Positions 8,272 through 18,290 of a stretch of DNA of 64,000 bases are shown here, one piece after another. A program made the position numbers and the translations under genes. The number at the start of each line of letters is the position of its first letter. Within the stretch, counting starts at the first letter, position 1. Under the pieces are notes generated by a model. The model was not told the origin of the DNA and searched no databases. It worked only from the letters and a program-made list of their open reading frames with translations. Origin of the DNA: Beijerinckia indica subsp. indica ATCC 9039. Lineage in GTDB: Bacteria > Pseudomonadota > Alphaproteobacteria > Rhizobiales > Beijerinckiaceae. The DNA is taken from NCBI RefSeq assembly GCF_000019845.1, contig NC_010581.1, positions 3,043,501 to 3,107,500 on the forward strand, given 5' to 3'.

Positions 8272-10845
8272 ATGAATCTTGCCACGACAGAATCTTCCCC
8301 ACCTCTCAGCCTCGCCATCAAAGGCATGCATTGCGCCTCTTGTGTCGGGCGGGTCGAAAAGGCCATTTTGCTCGTGCCGGGCGTCAAAACCGCTTCCGTC
8401 AATCTGGCCACCGAACGGGCCGAGATCCGCTTCGACGCCACGCCCAATCTGGCCCCCGTCGTCGAGGCCATCAAAACCGCGGGCTATGAGCCGGTGATGG
8501 AAACGGCCGAATTCACTGTGGACAAGCTCAACTGCGCCTCCTGCGTGAATCGGGCAGAAAAAGCCTTCATGAGCGTGCCCGGCGTCCTGGAAGCCCATGT
8601 CAACCTCGCGACCAAGACAGCAGTCGCGACTTTTGCCACCGGCACGACGGATGTCGCCGAGCTCGAGGAAGCCGTCACCAAGGCCGGCTATCCGACACAT
8701 GAGCGGCGCGACGAAGGTGAATCGGAAAACCTTTCAGGCTCCGAGAACGGCGCGCAGCATCACAAGCACGAAGACCCCTCGGAAACGCAGGTTCTGTTCC
8801 GCGATTTCACGATTGCCGGGGTTTTGACTCTGCCAGTCTTTATTCTGGAAATGGGCTCGCATTTGAGCCACGCCTTCGCGCATGGGATCATGGACACAAT
8901 TGGCCTCTTCCCAAGCCATGTTCTGTCCTTCGCTCTCACCAGCCTGGTCCTTGCCTGGCCTGGACGGCGTTTCTTCGTCCAGGGCGTGCCAAGCCTGTTG
9001 CACGGCGCTCCGGATATGAACAGTCTAGTGGTGCTCGGCACCAGCGCGGCATTCTTTTATTCGACCCTTGTCACCTTTTTGCCGAATCTGTTTCCGGAGG
9101 CATCCCGGCAGGTCTATTTTGAATCCGCCGCCATCATCGTGACCTTGATCCTGCTCGGCCGAGCGCTCGAGGCCCAGGCACGTGGCAAGACGGGGGCGGC
9201 GATTCAGCATCTTCTCGGTCTCAAGGCCCATCAGGCACGGGTCCTGCGCCATGGCGAGCCCGTTGATGTCGAGATCGGCCGCATTAAGACCGGCGACATT
9301 GTCGTGGTTCGCCCTGGTGAGAAAATTCCTCTCGACGGGACGGTGATCGAAGGTACATCCTTCGTCAACGAAGCCATGCTGACAGGCGAGGCCGCTCCGG
9401 TCCTGAAAGCCAGCGACGCCGAAGTCGTCGGCGGCACAGTCAATCTGGACGGCGGTTTCCAGTTCCGCGTCACCCGCACCGGCAAGGATACTGTGCTCGC
9501 CCAGATCATCCGCATGGTGGAGCAGGCGCAAGGCGCGAAATTGCCGATTCAGGCATTGGCCGACAGGATCACCGCATGGTTCGTACCCGCTGTCCTCGGT
9601 TTGGCTGTACTCACCTTCCTGTTTTGGTTCTGGCTTGGGCCGCAACCGGCTCTAAGCTTTGCTTTGATCCAGACCGTCAGCGTTCTCATTATCGCCTGCC
9701 CCTGCGCCATGGGGCTTGCCACACCGGTCTCGGTCATGGTCGGCACTGGGCGCGCTGCAGAACTCGGCATTCTATTTCGCAAGGGCGCCGCGCTTCAGAG
9801 CCTCGCGGAAGTCGATACATTCGCTTTTGACAAGACCGGTACCTTGACCAAAGGTCAGCCTGTTCTGACAGATTTCGTGGTCCTCCCATCCTTCTCGCGC
9901 GATACAATATTGAGTCTCATCGCCAGCGTGGAAACTCGTTCGGAGCATCCGATCGGCAAGGCCATTGTGCAAGCCGCGAAACAGGACGGCCTGGCGACGA
10001 AACCCGTCGAACATTTCTCCGCCGAGGCTGGCTTCGGTATCGAGGCCAAAATCGAGGGCCAGCGCGTGACGATCGGCTCCGATCGCCTGATGGCGAAACA
10101 AGGGATCGATGTCAGCCCCTTAGCCAAGGAGGCGGCTGCTCTTGCCAATGAGGCCAAATCCCCCCTCTATGGTGCCATCGATGGCAAGCTTGCCATCCTT
10201 CTCGCCGTGGCTGACCCTATCGCGCCCGCTGCGGCCGAAGCCATTGCCGCTTTACACAAGGAGCAGCGCCAAACGGTCATGGTGACGGGCGACCGCCGCG
10301 AAACCGCCGAAGCCATTGCCAAAAGCGTGAAAATCGATCGTGCCATTGCCGAGACTCTGCCGCAGGGCAAGCGTGACGTTGTGGAAGAGCTCAAACGCGG
10401 GGGGCATAAAGTCGCCTTTATCGGCGATGGCATCAATGACGCGCCAGCACTCGCCGCGGCTGATGTCGGCCTTGCCATAGGCTCCGGGACCGACGTTGCT
10501 ATCGAATCCGCCGATGTCGTATTGATCCGACGTCAACTTACGACGGTTGCCGATGCCTTGGCGATCAGCCAGGCGACCATGCGCAACATCAAACAGAATC
10601 TGTTCTGGGCTTTTGCCTATAATGTAGTTCTGATCCCGGTCGCAGCAGGTGTATTTTACCCGCTTTTTGGGCTCCTGCTCTCGCCCATGCTGGCCGCTGG
10701 AGCCATGGCTTTTTCCTCGGTTTTCGTCGTGACCAATGCCTTGCGGCTACGCCAGTTTATTCCTGCCGCGCAAACAGCCACACCCGCGGAAGGCGCCTCG
10801 CACACCGGCGTTGCCCCGCTCACAGCGCAGGCCAAGGGTCTATGA
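8272..10845 (+). CDS. copA: Copper-exporting P1B-type ATPase
   Basis: Inner-membrane Cu(I) efflux pump. From the ATG at 8272 the protein has 857 residues: two heavy-metal-associated domains with MHCASC (Cys21, Cys24) and LNCASC (Cys88, Cys91), a His-rich linker, eight predicted membrane segments, the metal-path motif CPC (476-478), the phosphorylation site DKTGT (Asp520), the HP signature in SEHPIG and the hinge GDGIND (718-723). CPC plus the two HMA domains indicates monovalent copper (or silver). The frame is open from 8197, but that start would place the leader palindrome in the coding region; 8272 follows a GAGGAAAG ribosome site. Genes downstream are convergent, so copA appears monocistronic. 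Confidence 0.93.
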   Translation: MNLATTESSPPLSLAIKGMHCASCVGRVEKAILLVPGVKTASVNLATERAEIRFDATPNLAPVVEAIKTAGYEPVMETAEFTVDKLNCASCVNRAEKAFMSVPGVLEAHVNLATKTAVATFATGTTDVAELEEAVTKAGYPTHERRDEGESENLSGSENGAQHHKHEDPSETQVLFRDFTIAGVLTLPVFILEMGSHLSHAFAHGIMDTIGLFPSHVLSFALTSLVLAWPGRRFFVQGVPSLLHGAPDMNSLVVLGTSAAFFYSTLVTFLPNLFPEASRQVYFESAAIIVTLILLGRALEAQARGKTGAAIQHLLGLKAHQARVLRHGEPVDVEIGRIKTGDIVVVRPGEKIPLDGTVIEGTSFVNEAMLTGEAAPVLKASDAEVVGGTVNLDGGFQFRVTRTGKDTVLAQIIRMVEQAQGAKLPIQALADRITAWFVPAVLGLAVLTFLFWFWLGPQPALSFALIQTVSVLIIACPCAMGLATPVSVMVGTGRAAELGILFRKGAALQSLAEVDTFAFDKTGTLTKGQPVLTDFVVLPSFSRDTILSLIASVETRSEHPIGKAIVQAAKQDGLATKPVEHFSAEAGFGIEAKIEGQRVTIGSDRLMAKQGIDVSPLAKEAAALANEAKSPLYGAIDGKLAILLAVADPIAPAAAEAIAALHKEQRQTVMVTGDRRETAEAIAKSVKIDRAIAETLPQGKRDVVEELKRGGHKVAFIGDGINDAPALAAADVGLAIGSGTDVAIESADVVLIRRQLTTVADALAISQATMRNIKQNLFWAFAYNVVLIPVAAGVFYPLFGLLLSPMLAAGAMAFSSVFVVTNALRLRQFIPAAQTATPAEGASHTGVAPLTAQAKGL

Positions 10846-10855
10846 TGGCTGTCGT

Positions 10856-11407
10856 CTACAGCCCCTTCAAAAATCCGGCAAAGCGCATCAAACCCTCCGG
10901 CCAGGGGCCATGCCCGCTTTCAATATTGATGTGACCGGATTGACCAGCATCGGCGAGCGTGGCGCCAAGTTTCATCGCCAGGGCTTCGCTGTCCTCGAAC
11001 GTGGCATAGGAATCATTGCGGCTGGCGATCACCAGCGAAGGAAAGGGCAAGGGCGTCTCGATCTCATGCGCGAAAGCGGAATCGATCGCGGCAATATCCC
11101 TGATTGCGGCGGCTGAAGGCGGCGCAACGAGAAACGCGCCCTTGACCTTGCTCGCGTCGATCAAGGGTGCGGCATGGACGACGGCAAGCACCCCAAGACT
11201 ATGGGCGATGAAAATGACTGGCAGTTCGGCCCGCGCGACATCAGCGGCGATGCGCGCCGTCCAAGCTTCGCGCGAGGGATTGAGCCAATCATCCTGAAGC
11301 ACACGGCGGGCCGTCGGCAGTTTTTCGTTCCAACGGCTCTGCCAGTGATCATCTCCCGAGCCCCCGAGACCGGGGACAATAAGGATTTCCGCTTCGGATG
11401 TACGCAT
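10856..11407 (-). CDS. RBBP9/YdeN-family alpha/beta hydrolase
   Basis: A small serine hydrolase of 183 residues. An N-terminal strand plus PGLGGSGDDHWQ, the nucleophile elbow HSLG, an acidic NDSY segment and a C-terminal GHGPWPEG that carries the catalytic His match the RBBP9/YdeN family. The physiological substrate is unknown. The longest frame begins with GTG at 11416, abutting the stop of the upstream ferritin-like gene; the ATG at 11407 seems as likely. Either way the two genes are contiguous and probably co-transcribed. The stop is 10 bp from that of convergent copA. Confidence 0.85.
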   Translation of the reverse strand: MRTSEAEILIVPGLGGSGDDHWQSRWNEKLPTARRVLQDDWLNPSREAWTARIAADVARAELPVIFIAHSLGVLAVVHAAPLIDASKVKGAFLVAPPSAAAIRDIAAIDSAFAHEIETPLPFPSLVIASRNDSYATFEDSEALAMKLGATLADAGQSGHINIESGHGPWPEGLMRFAGFLKGL

Positions 11408-11416
11408 ACGGGTCAC

Positions 11417-12061
11417 TCACGCAGGCACGGAACAGGAACGCAAGGCATCGGCGAGTTCGCCAAGGAAGGTCTCATAGAGAGCCGCCTCCCGAGGCAACAA
11501 CAAGGCCGCACGTTCCGTAAAATCCGGATCCTTGGATCTCATGGAAGCCTCGACATCGGCGAGATGACGGCCCTCCTCAAGCAGCAAGCCCTCGAGCTTC
11601 GCAACAATTTCCTGTTGCGGCAGCAAAGCCTTGTAGGTGTTATAAACGTCCAGGGCACGCTTTTCGATGAGCCAGGTCACATAGAGATAAGTGAGCCGGC
11701 CACGTTCAGCCTCGGGAGCGCTGGCGAATTGCGCTTCGCAAGTCCTGTCAAGCGTCTGAATATAGGCTTCCGCAGCTTCCGAACAGAGCATGGTTTCCGG
11801 CTCGTAGGAATCGAAAGCCGGTCCCGCAAGCTTGATCGCGAGTTTCTTGAGTCCCAAGGCATGACGGCCTTCCTCCATCGCATGGGCGAGGATCTGCGCC
11901 GTCATATGTTCCGCCTGCTGGCTTTTCACGATTTTGCGAAAACCGATATATTCCATGAAAGAAAATGTATTGAGCCAGCGGGCATGCAAGTGAGGATCGG
12001 CGACGACTGTCGCGATCAGAGCATCAAGCTGAACCTGTTCCGACATCAGACTCTCGTTCAT
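11417..12061 (-). CDS. Ferritin-like four-helix protein with two EEGRH motifs
   Basis: 214 residues, almost all helical. Two identical EEGRH motifs (63-67 and 162-166) each give an ExxH pair, with further candidate ligands at Glu37 and Glu133. This is the pattern of a ferritin-like di-iron four-helix bundle. A GAGG ribosome site precedes the ATG at 12061. Members of this fold include rubrerythrin-like and MiaE-like hydroxylases and ferritins; the sequence does not match one of these closely enough to name a reaction. It directly abuts the hydrolase gene and is followed upstream by purB on the same strand, 57 bp away. Confidence 0.7.
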   Translation of the reverse strand: MNESLMSEQVQLDALIATVVADPHLHARWLNTFSFMEYIGFRKIVKSQQAEHMTAQILAHAMEEGRHALGLKKLAIKLAGPAFDSYEPETMLCSEAAEAYIQTLDRTCEAQFASAPEAERGRLTYLYVTWLIEKRALDVYNTYKALLPQQEIVAKLEGLLLEEGRHLADVEASMRSKDPDFTERAALLLPREAALYETFLGELADALRSCSVPA

Positions 12062-12118
12062 GGAAACCTCATTGACCGATGATTGTGTACCGATGATTGT
12101 GCAGCCGCAGTGGCGGCG

Positions 12119-13426
12119 TCAGGATTCACCAAAGACACGATCGAAGATGACATCGACATTCTTGAAGTGATAGCCGAGATCGAACAATTCCTCGAGTTCG
12201 GCCGGGCTCAACACTTTTGCTATATCCGCATCCGCCTTCAGGAGCGGCAGAAACTCACCCTCCCCTCGCCAGACAGGCATGGCATTGCGCTGGACATAAG
12301 CATAGGCATCCTCCCGGCTGATGCCCTTCTGGGTCAAGGCGAGCAGAACCCGCTGTGAATGGACAAGGCCACCCAACCGGTCGAGATTCTTTTGCATATT
12401 AGCGGGATAGATCAACAATTTATCAATAAGACCAGTCAGCCGCACCAAGGCAAAATCCAGGGTGATCGTGGCATCGGGGCCGATCATGCGTTCGACCGAA
12501 GAATGCGAAATATCCCGCTCATGCCAGAGCGCGACATTCTCCATGGCCGGGACCGCCATGCCGCGCACAAGCCGGGCAAGGCCCGTGACATTCTCGCTCA
12601 AGACAGGATTACGCTTATGCGGCATGGCCGAGGAGCCCTTCTGGCCTTCCGAGAAATATTCCTCGGCCTCGAGCACTTCGGTGCGCTGTAAATGCCGGAC
12701 CTCGACCGCAAGTCTTTCCATGGACGAAGCGATGACACCCAGTGTCGCGAAAAACATCGCATGGCGATCGCGCGGAATCACCTGCGTCGAAACAGGCTCG
12801 ACCGCGAGGCCGAGCTTTTGAGCGACATAGGTTTCCACACGCGGATCAATATTGGCGAATGTGCCGACGGCGCCGGAGATGGCACAGGTCGCAATCTCCT
12901 TGCGCGCATAAACGAGACGTTCCCGCGCCCGAGAAAATTCGGCATAGGCCTGAGCGAGCTTGAGACCAAAGGTCACCGGTTCGGCATGAATTCCATGCGA
13001 GCGGCCGATCGTCGGCGTCATTTTGTGCTCGAAGGCACGCCGCTTCAACGCGGCCAGCAAACCATCAAGATCAGCAAGAAGAAGATCCGACGCACGGGAG
13101 AGCTGCACCGCCAGACACGTATCGAGCACATCCGAGGATGTCATGCCCTGATGCACGAAACGCGCGTCGGCGCCGATGAATTCGGCAAGATGCGTCAAAA
13201 AGGCGATGACATCGTGCTTGGTGATTTTTTCAATTTCATCGATCCGTTCGACATCGAATTCGACATCTTTCGCCTTCTCCCAGATCGCCTTGGCGGATTC
13301 CTTGGGGATGATCCCGATCTCGGCCATGGCCTCACAAGCATAGGCTTCGATCTCGAACCAAATGCGGAAACGCGTACGCGGCTCCCAGATGGCTACCATT
13401 TCGGGACGGGCATAACGCGGAATCAT
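12119..13426 (-). CDS. purB: Adenylosuccinate lyase
   Basis: Cleaves SAICAR to AICAR and adenylosuccinate to AMP in purine synthesis. The fumarase/aspartase signature GSSAMPHKRNP is visible, with the catalytic Ser at about 265; TSSDVLDT and GRSHG segments also fit. From the ATG at 13426 (MIPRYARPEM) the protein has 435 residues, the usual family length; the open frame extends 41 codons upstream but that part is not family-like. Cytoplasmic homotetramer. A RIME-like palindrome lies upstream between purB and the peptidase gene. Confidence 0.96.
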   Translation of the reverse strand: MIPRYARPEMVAIWEPRTRFRIWFEIEAYACEAMAEIGIIPKESAKAIWEKAKDVEFDVERIDEIEKITKHDVIAFLTHLAEFIGADARFVHQGMTSSDVLDTCLAVQLSRASDLLLADLDGLLAALKRRAFEHKMTPTIGRSHGIHAEPVTFGLKLAQAYAEFSRARERLVYARKEIATCAISGAVGTFANIDPRVETYVAQKLGLAVEPVSTQVIPRDRHAMFFATLGVIASSMERLAVEVRHLQRTEVLEAEEYFSEGQKGSSAMPHKRNPVLSENVTGLARLVRGMAVPAMENVALWHERDISHSSVERMIGPDATITLDFALVRLTGLIDKLLIYPANMQKNLDRLGGLVHSQRVLLALTQKGISREDAYAYVQRNAMPVWRGEGEFLPLLKADADIAKVLSPAELEELFDLGYHFKNVDVIFDRVFGES

Positions 13427-13491
13427 CGTAAGCTCATTTAACGGTGGCCGGAAACAGGCCGACGGGGGAAGGGAAAACTCTAGCCTGGTGA

Positions 13492-13570
13492 TGGAATGCA
13501 TTTTCCTGACACGAAGGGCATTCGCTTCGCTGGAAATGCTCGAGAGCATCTCTTTAAATCGGAATCAGGC
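13492..13570. repeat. RIME-like intergenic palindromic repeat, copy 1
   Basis: GAATGCATTTTCCTGAC, then a central CGCTTCGCT, then GGAAATGCTCGAGAGCATC and finally GGAATCAGG. The ends form an imperfect inverted repeat. A second copy is at 23468-23528. The pattern resembles the RIME intergenic mosaic elements described in rhizobia. Confidence 0.65.
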
Positions 13571-13613
13571 GGCCTGCTCCAGCTTTCTCTAAACTAGGGC
13601 GTCATTCGATGAA

Positions 13614-14642
13614 TTAAGCTAGGCTGCCGCGCCTGTCCAGAGTGTCAAATCTGTCGCGCCAACTGGGCAAGGCACCCGGAAAAGGCAAGGCTGTCGCTTC
13701 ATAAATGGCGCGAGCAATGGCGCGGGCCAGGCAATCAGCGGCGAGCGCACCTATTTCCGTCAATTCTCGCGGACTGGGAGACTGGCGCGCGGTACTAGTT
13801 GCAGCGGCGAACACTAAATCACCGTCCATGGCCGCATGGGCTGGGCGTAGAGCCCGCGCCATGCCGTCATGCGCCATGACGGCCACATGTTTCGCCTCGG
13901 CCTTGGTCAGATCGGCATCCGTCGCAACAATGGCAATCGTGGTGTTCTGTCCGATGGAAGCGGCCGCACCATCGCCTTTGAGGCGGATCGCCAAAGCTTC
14001 GGGCGGCAAGGAAGACGGAAAGCCCAGCCCGCCAAACTCCCTCCCCTGCTCGTAAGGCGCCGCCCAGAAATGCGGCCCACCGCCAATCGTCGCGGTTCCC
14101 AACGCATTAACCGCCACGAGAGCCCCGACATGAAAACCAGCGGATGTCAGAACACTTGCCGAGCCGAGTCCTCCTTTGAGATCGGCGGTCGTCGCCCCAT
14201 AACCCGCGCCCACACTGCCAAGACCAAAGTCGGCTGCGGCACGCTCACAGCAAAGCCGTCCTAAATACCAATAGAATGGCTCCTCACCCCAATCCTTATC
14301 CCCACCATTCAAGAGATCGAAAAGAATCGCTCCTGGGACAATCGGCACCAGAACATTGCCGACCGCATAGCCACGCCCACGGGAACGGAGCCATGCCTGC
14401 ACGCCCCCCATCGCATCAAGACCGAAGGCTGAACCGCCCGAAAGGACCAAGGCATCGACCCTCTGAACAGTCCGTTCCGGTTCAAGAAGAGCGGTATCAC
14501 GCACGCCTGGCGCCCCACCATGGACCGCGAGGGAAGCACGCGCGGGCGCTTCGAAAATGACAGCGGAGACACCGGACGCACGTTGCTCATCATGACAATG
14601 GCCAACCAAGAGCCCCGGTACATCGGTGATGAGATTACGCAT
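13614..14642 (-). CDS. P1-family peptidase (DmpA/ornithine acetyltransferase fold)
   Basis: 342 residues from the ATG at 14642 (MRNLITDVPGL). N-terminal LVGHCHDE, an LSGGSAFGLDA segment and the GGLGSAS region match P1/DmpA aminopeptidases; in that family the precursor self-cleaves before a Ser that becomes the N-terminal nucleophile, and the Ser of GLGSAS is the candidate. There is no signal peptide. The substrate is unknown: DmpA relatives cleave N-terminal D- or L-residues or beta-peptides. It is a lone gene on the minus strand between the flagellar block and purB. Confidence 0.88.
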   Translation of the reverse strand: MRNLITDVPGLLVGHCHDEQRASGVSAVIFEAPARASLAVHGGAPGVRDTALLEPERTVQRVDALVLSGGSAFGLDAMGGVQAWLRSRGRGYAVGNVLVPIVPGAILFDLLNGGDKDWGEEPFYWYLGRLCCERAAADFGLGSVGAGYGATTADLKGGLGSASVLTSAGFHVGALVAVNALGTATIGGGPHFWAAPYEQGREFGGLGFPSSLPPEALAIRLKGDGAAASIGQNTTIAIVATDADLTKAEAKHVAVMAHDGMARALRPAHAAMDGDLVFAAATSTARQSPSPRELTEIGALAADCLARAIARAIYEATALPFPGALPSWRDRFDTLDRRGSLA

Positions 14643-14804
14643 ACGCAAACGCCCTTTGGAAGCTCTTCCGAAATGGAAACCCCTGCCGTACACGATGTAC
14701 GCTTATTTCCAGTAGGAAATGGAGCAGAACCAATTCATATCATGTATTGACCCGCTCCTCAAATCGGAACAAGAGAAACTCTTGGTGAGCATGTCTGTGC
14801 AAAA

Positions 14805-15368
14805 TCAATGACAGAAGTTCCTGGCATTCATTGTCCAGGCTCCAAAACCCGTTGCAACCATATTCGTGATCACGCTACACACATAGCGTTTCTGAGCCGC
14901 ATTATTATCTGGTCCTGCATGATACCGCGCAGCGGCTAATGTCCAGCTTCCTTCCCTAGCTTTAAGATCGCGCAAGAAACGCGCAGCATAATCGACATTT
15001 TGATGGGGATCGAACATCGCCTCCACACTCGAAAAATTGCGTCCGTGGAAATAATAATTAATCTGCATGCAACCGATATCAATCAATTTCGCGCCTGTCC
15101 TTCGGGCTGTCGAAAAACGCGTGAGCGCTTCCTGCAAGGTCGCGGCAAAATACGACGGTCCTTCTATGTTCAAGGCGTAAGGTTGCAATGAACCTTTCCG
15201 CCCCGTTTCCGTAAGCCCAACGGCATAAAGCACCGGCAAAGGAACATTATATTTATGCGACGCCCAAGACATTTCCTTTTCGCAAAGATGCGTTGATACA
15301 ATTTCCGCTTTTACGATTTCGTTAGAGGTAAAGACCATCAGTCCGGCGAGGAGCCAGTGTAGTCTCAT
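14805..15368 (-). CDS. Lytic transglycosylase (SLT domain), flagellar locus
   Basis: 187 residues from the ATG at 15368, with an N-terminal signal peptide (MRLHWLLAGLMVF). The SLT signature is present: catalytic Glu in VGLTETG, GCMQINY, and AARYHAG near the end. It would cleave peptidoglycan in the periplasm. A GGAAGGAA ribosome site sits just before the ATG. The start lies 47 bp inside the end of fliK/motD, so it is the last gene of the flagellar block; by context it may open the cell wall for rod or stator assembly. The frame is open further upstream, but the signal peptide and ribosome site support 15368. Confidence 0.88.
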   Translation of the reverse strand: MRLHWLLAGLMVFTSNEIVKAEIVSTHLCEKEMSWASHKYNVPLPVLYAVGLTETGRKGSLQPYALNIEGPSYFAATLQEALTRFSTARRTGAKLIDIGCMQINYYFHGRNFSSVEAMFDPHQNVDYAARFLRDLKAREGSWTLAAARYHAGPDNNAAQKRYVCSVITNMVATGFGAWTMNARNFCH

Positions 15369-17031
15369 TTCCTTCCATATTCTTCTGCTTATCGCCCGCT
15401 TTCCTCGACTCGCGGTGTTCGGAAGGCTGCCCTCCTTTTGCGAAAGGACTCGCATTGGAACCAAAGGCTTGCTCCCCTCCAAAAGCCGCTCCATGATTGG
15501 AATGATATGCGCCATTATCCGTCATCGAACCCGTGGAAGAACCATTCGGAAAAGACTCGTGTAGTTTAATATTCACTGTATCGAGCGTATATCCCGTCGC
15601 GGCCAGTCGTTCCGTAAGAGCATCCTTGTCTCGATCAATCATTCGAACCGTCTCCGAGGAAGAAAGGTTCATTTCCAGGTGTAAATTCGAGCCGGAGAGA
15701 CGAAGCTTAATATTGACGGAACCAAGACCTTCGGGAACAAGATTGAAATTCAAGACCGTCAATTTTTGCGTGGCTTTTTGGCTTTGAATCACATCAACAT
15801 TTCCGCTCGATATGTTCTTTGAATTTTGAGGGGAAGAGATATTATTGTCCGTATTGTCAGATGCCGCACCTGTAACCAGAAGTCCCTGAGATATATCTGG
15901 AGAATGAGTAGGGGCAAGACTATCCACGACCTTGTCTATGATTTGATGAACAGCTGAAGGTTCTGGGCTTGGAGAAAAATGCGTCTCTTTGCTTAGGGTA
16001 CCGACGATCGAAGCAACAGAATTGCTACCCAATGACGATAATTCGTGCCCGGCATGCGAGGACACATTCGTTCCGATTTCATCGATTCCTGTTTGTATCT
16101 CATGCCCAGCCGTCGTCATTGTTGCTTCACGCGATAAACCATTTGCTTCCGTGACAGAGGTTAAAGGTTGTCCCCCAGATAGAACGGGAGCAGGGCCAAT
16201 GAACGAAGGCATTCCCATCAGCTGATCTGAAGATTGTGTTTTCTGCTCCAACGGACTCCGCCGCTTGAGTGTCTTCGAGTCAGCTTCATTAATAAGGATG
16301 CCAGATGTCAGAACACCTTCGGGCAATAGACTCTTATCGATGATGGGACTTGTCGTGTCCGCCACAAAGGCTTTCGAAACATCTTTTGTATCACGATCGG
16401 CCAAAGATTTTTTGTCTATTTTGCCGGCCAGCCGGGGCGCAAGCGTAAGGTCCTTTTTATCCTTCGTGGAATTCGTTGGGATCTTTGGATGTCCACCATC
16501 AGTTATTTCGTTCGAATCTTTCATAATCGTTCCGAACGTATTAAGCTGCCGGTGCGTCAAGTCATGAGTACGATCATGAGAAGAATAATCTGCAAGAGAC
16601 TGATTTTCAGCCTCTGTTTGAACAGAAGCTTGCACCTGTGCCTTTATGACGTCTGATGATACATCAGATGTAAAAGGTAATTGATCCAAACTCGAGGAAA
16701 GCTTTTCCTGTATGAGAGAAGGACCTTGCTCTGGCACAGCGGCAGCTCCCACTGACTGAGTGTTTCCGGCTTTCGGCGTCAGAGCATCATCATTTTGACT
16801 GGAATATGAAGTCATCATATTCCGCTGCAAAGATCTGACACCAGATGGCGAAGGACTCTTACCGGCATTCTCCGTTGAGGTAGAATCCGACACCCCCGAA
16901 AGAACAGAAGCAAATTCATGACCTTGCTGCGCTGGATTCTTTTGAGCATCGCTATTTGCGTAACTCGCTTTAACGTCGGTTTCCGATCTGATAAACGTAA
17001 AGCTCCGGCGCACTCCATCAGCGGAATTCAT
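15322..17031 (-). CDS. fliK: Flagellar hook-length control protein FliK/MotD
   Basis: 569 residues. The first 430 are Ser/Thr/Asn-rich, low in conserved structure and probably extended, as expected for a molecular ruler. The C-terminal Flg_hook domain (about 435-510) reads VPEGLGSVNIKLRLSGSNL and continues to ATGYTLDTVNIKL, the conserved FliK substrate-switch core. In rhizobia the gene in this place after motC is called motD, later identified as fliK. It overlaps motC by 4 bp at the start and the transglycosylase by 47 bp at the end. Confidence 0.88.
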   Translation of the reverse strand: MNSADGVRRSFTFIRSETDVKASYANSDAQKNPAQQGHEFASVLSGVSDSTSTENAGKSPSPSGVRSLQRNMMTSYSSQNDDALTPKAGNTQSVGAAAVPEQGPSLIQEKLSSSLDQLPFTSDVSSDVIKAQVQASVQTEAENQSLADYSSHDRTHDLTHRQLNTFGTIMKDSNEITDGGHPKIPTNSTKDKKDLTLAPRLAGKIDKKSLADRDTKDVSKAFVADTTSPIIDKSLLPEGVLTSGILINEADSKTLKRRSPLEQKTQSSDQLMGMPSFIGPAPVLSGGQPLTSVTEANGLSREATMTTAGHEIQTGIDEIGTNVSSHAGHELSSLGSNSVASIVGTLSKETHFSPSPEPSAVHQIIDKVVDSLAPTHSPDISQGLLVTGAASDNTDNNISSPQNSKNISSGNVDVIQSQKATQKLTVLNFNLVPEGLGSVNIKLRLSGSNLHLEMNLSSSETVRMIDRDKDALTERLAATGYTLDTVNIKLHESFPNGSSTGSMTDNGAYHSNHGAAFGGEQAFGSNASPFAKGGQPSEHRESRKAGDKQKNMEGNETTLAPRRTDGLYL

Positions 17032-18290
17032 AAATTCTCTCCCCGCAACACCCTATCGGTCGCTTCGATCGATCTTGTTGCTAATTCTCCAAGATCCTGG
17101 ATGTCATCATGATCGACCAAGCTAGCGTCAGGCTGAGCATGTGCATGCTGCGCCGAATGAGATTCATGATCCAATGACTGAATCGCCCCACCAATCTCCA
17201 GGATTGTATGCGCCAGGCTGATATCCAAAGCCGTGAGGTTCGATTCATCCAATTGCGAGATGGTGTTCAAACCTTTTTCCGCATGGCCTGCCAGGAAGTC
17301 CACCGAAGCCTGATATAATTTGTATTGATCCGGAGTACTCGATGTCTCACGCGTGAGAGCGGACGCTTTGGCAAGCACGAAGGAAGCCACTGGAAGTCGT
17401 CCATTGATCAAACTCTTATAAGCAATGGCTAAATAAATTCGTGCTTGTTCCCCTGGTTTCATCTCGGCGATAAGATCGTCCAGTTTGGCGACTTGCTCGA
17501 CATTATCGGCCAGACCTAAATGGATAATGGCAGCTGAAAAATGCTTGTAGAAGTTATCGAAGTAAACAGAATTGTGGAAGCGACGAATATATTGACGTGA
17601 CAGAAATACAAATTTCGAAAGCTTATTGGCGCTATCAGCGAGAAAGATTTCCCGCCGCAAAGCTGCTTCTTCTATCAATGTTCCGGGAGCGAGAATACGT
17701 GCCGTATCCAGATAAGAGATAGCCTTGGCAGGATCACTTTCTGCAACCAGAAGAGCCTTGATCAAAGCGACATGCGCGCCCAGCAGAGCCGACAAGGTTT
17801 GTGGATCAACCGTCGCCAATAGATTTTCGGCCCTCGTTTTATGACCCGTGATATAGGCATAAACAGCCTCAAGGAGATTTCTTTGCTCCGAGGGTAATGT
17901 GTCGATCTCGAGAATTTTCTTGGCGACCCGCGATTGTCCCCCACTCAGGAGATAAGTGATCAAAGCTTCGATATTTTTAGGATCTTTCCAAACATCAGGG
18001 TTTTGCGCCAATAAATGATCGGCCATTTGGCTCATAATTTTGGGCATTGCCGTTTCTACCGGCTTTTTTCCGCTTACGACTTGATCCTGCAAGGTCATGA
18101 TCGAACGAACGATTTCCACAGGTGACCTCTCTGGATGCGGAACGATATTCAGCGGAACGACAGTCCCGGATCCAGACTGCTCCGCCGAGGGACTCGCGGA
18201 AGCTGAATTCCACGATTGCGCCATGCTTCCCTCACACAGAGAACAGAACGATAAGACCATTGCGAGGAGGTTGGTAACCTGTCGTCTCAT
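17028..18290 (-). CDS. motC: Periplasmic motility protein MotC
   Basis: 420 residues with a signal peptide (LLAMVLSFCSLCEGSMAQ). The rest is helical and repeat-like with TPR-type spacing and no membrane segments. MotC in Sinorhizobium is a periplasmic partner of MotB needed for torque generation. Identification rests on place (between motB and fliK/motD), length and signal peptide together with segments such as PVEIVRSIMTLQDQV. It overlaps motB by 4 bp (ATGA) and fliK by 4 bp. Confidence 0.9.
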   Translation of the reverse strand: MRRQVTNLLAMVLSFCSLCEGSMAQSWNSASASPSAEQSGSGTVVPLNIVPHPERSPVEIVRSIMTLQDQVVSGKKPVETAMPKIMSQMADHLLAQNPDVWKDPKNIEALITYLLSGGQSRVAKKILEIDTLPSEQRNLLEAVYAYITGHKTRAENLLATVDPQTLSALLGAHVALIKALLVAESDPAKAISYLDTARILAPGTLIEEAALRREIFLADSANKLSKFVFLSRQYIRRFHNSVYFDNFYKHFSAAIIHLGLADNVEQVAKLDDLIAEMKPGEQARIYLAIAYKSLINGRLPVASFVLAKASALTRETSSTPDQYKLYQASVDFLAGHAEKGLNTISQLDESNLTALDISLAHTILEIGGAIQSLDHESHSAQHAHAQPDASLVDHDDIQDLGELATRSIEATDRVLRGENL

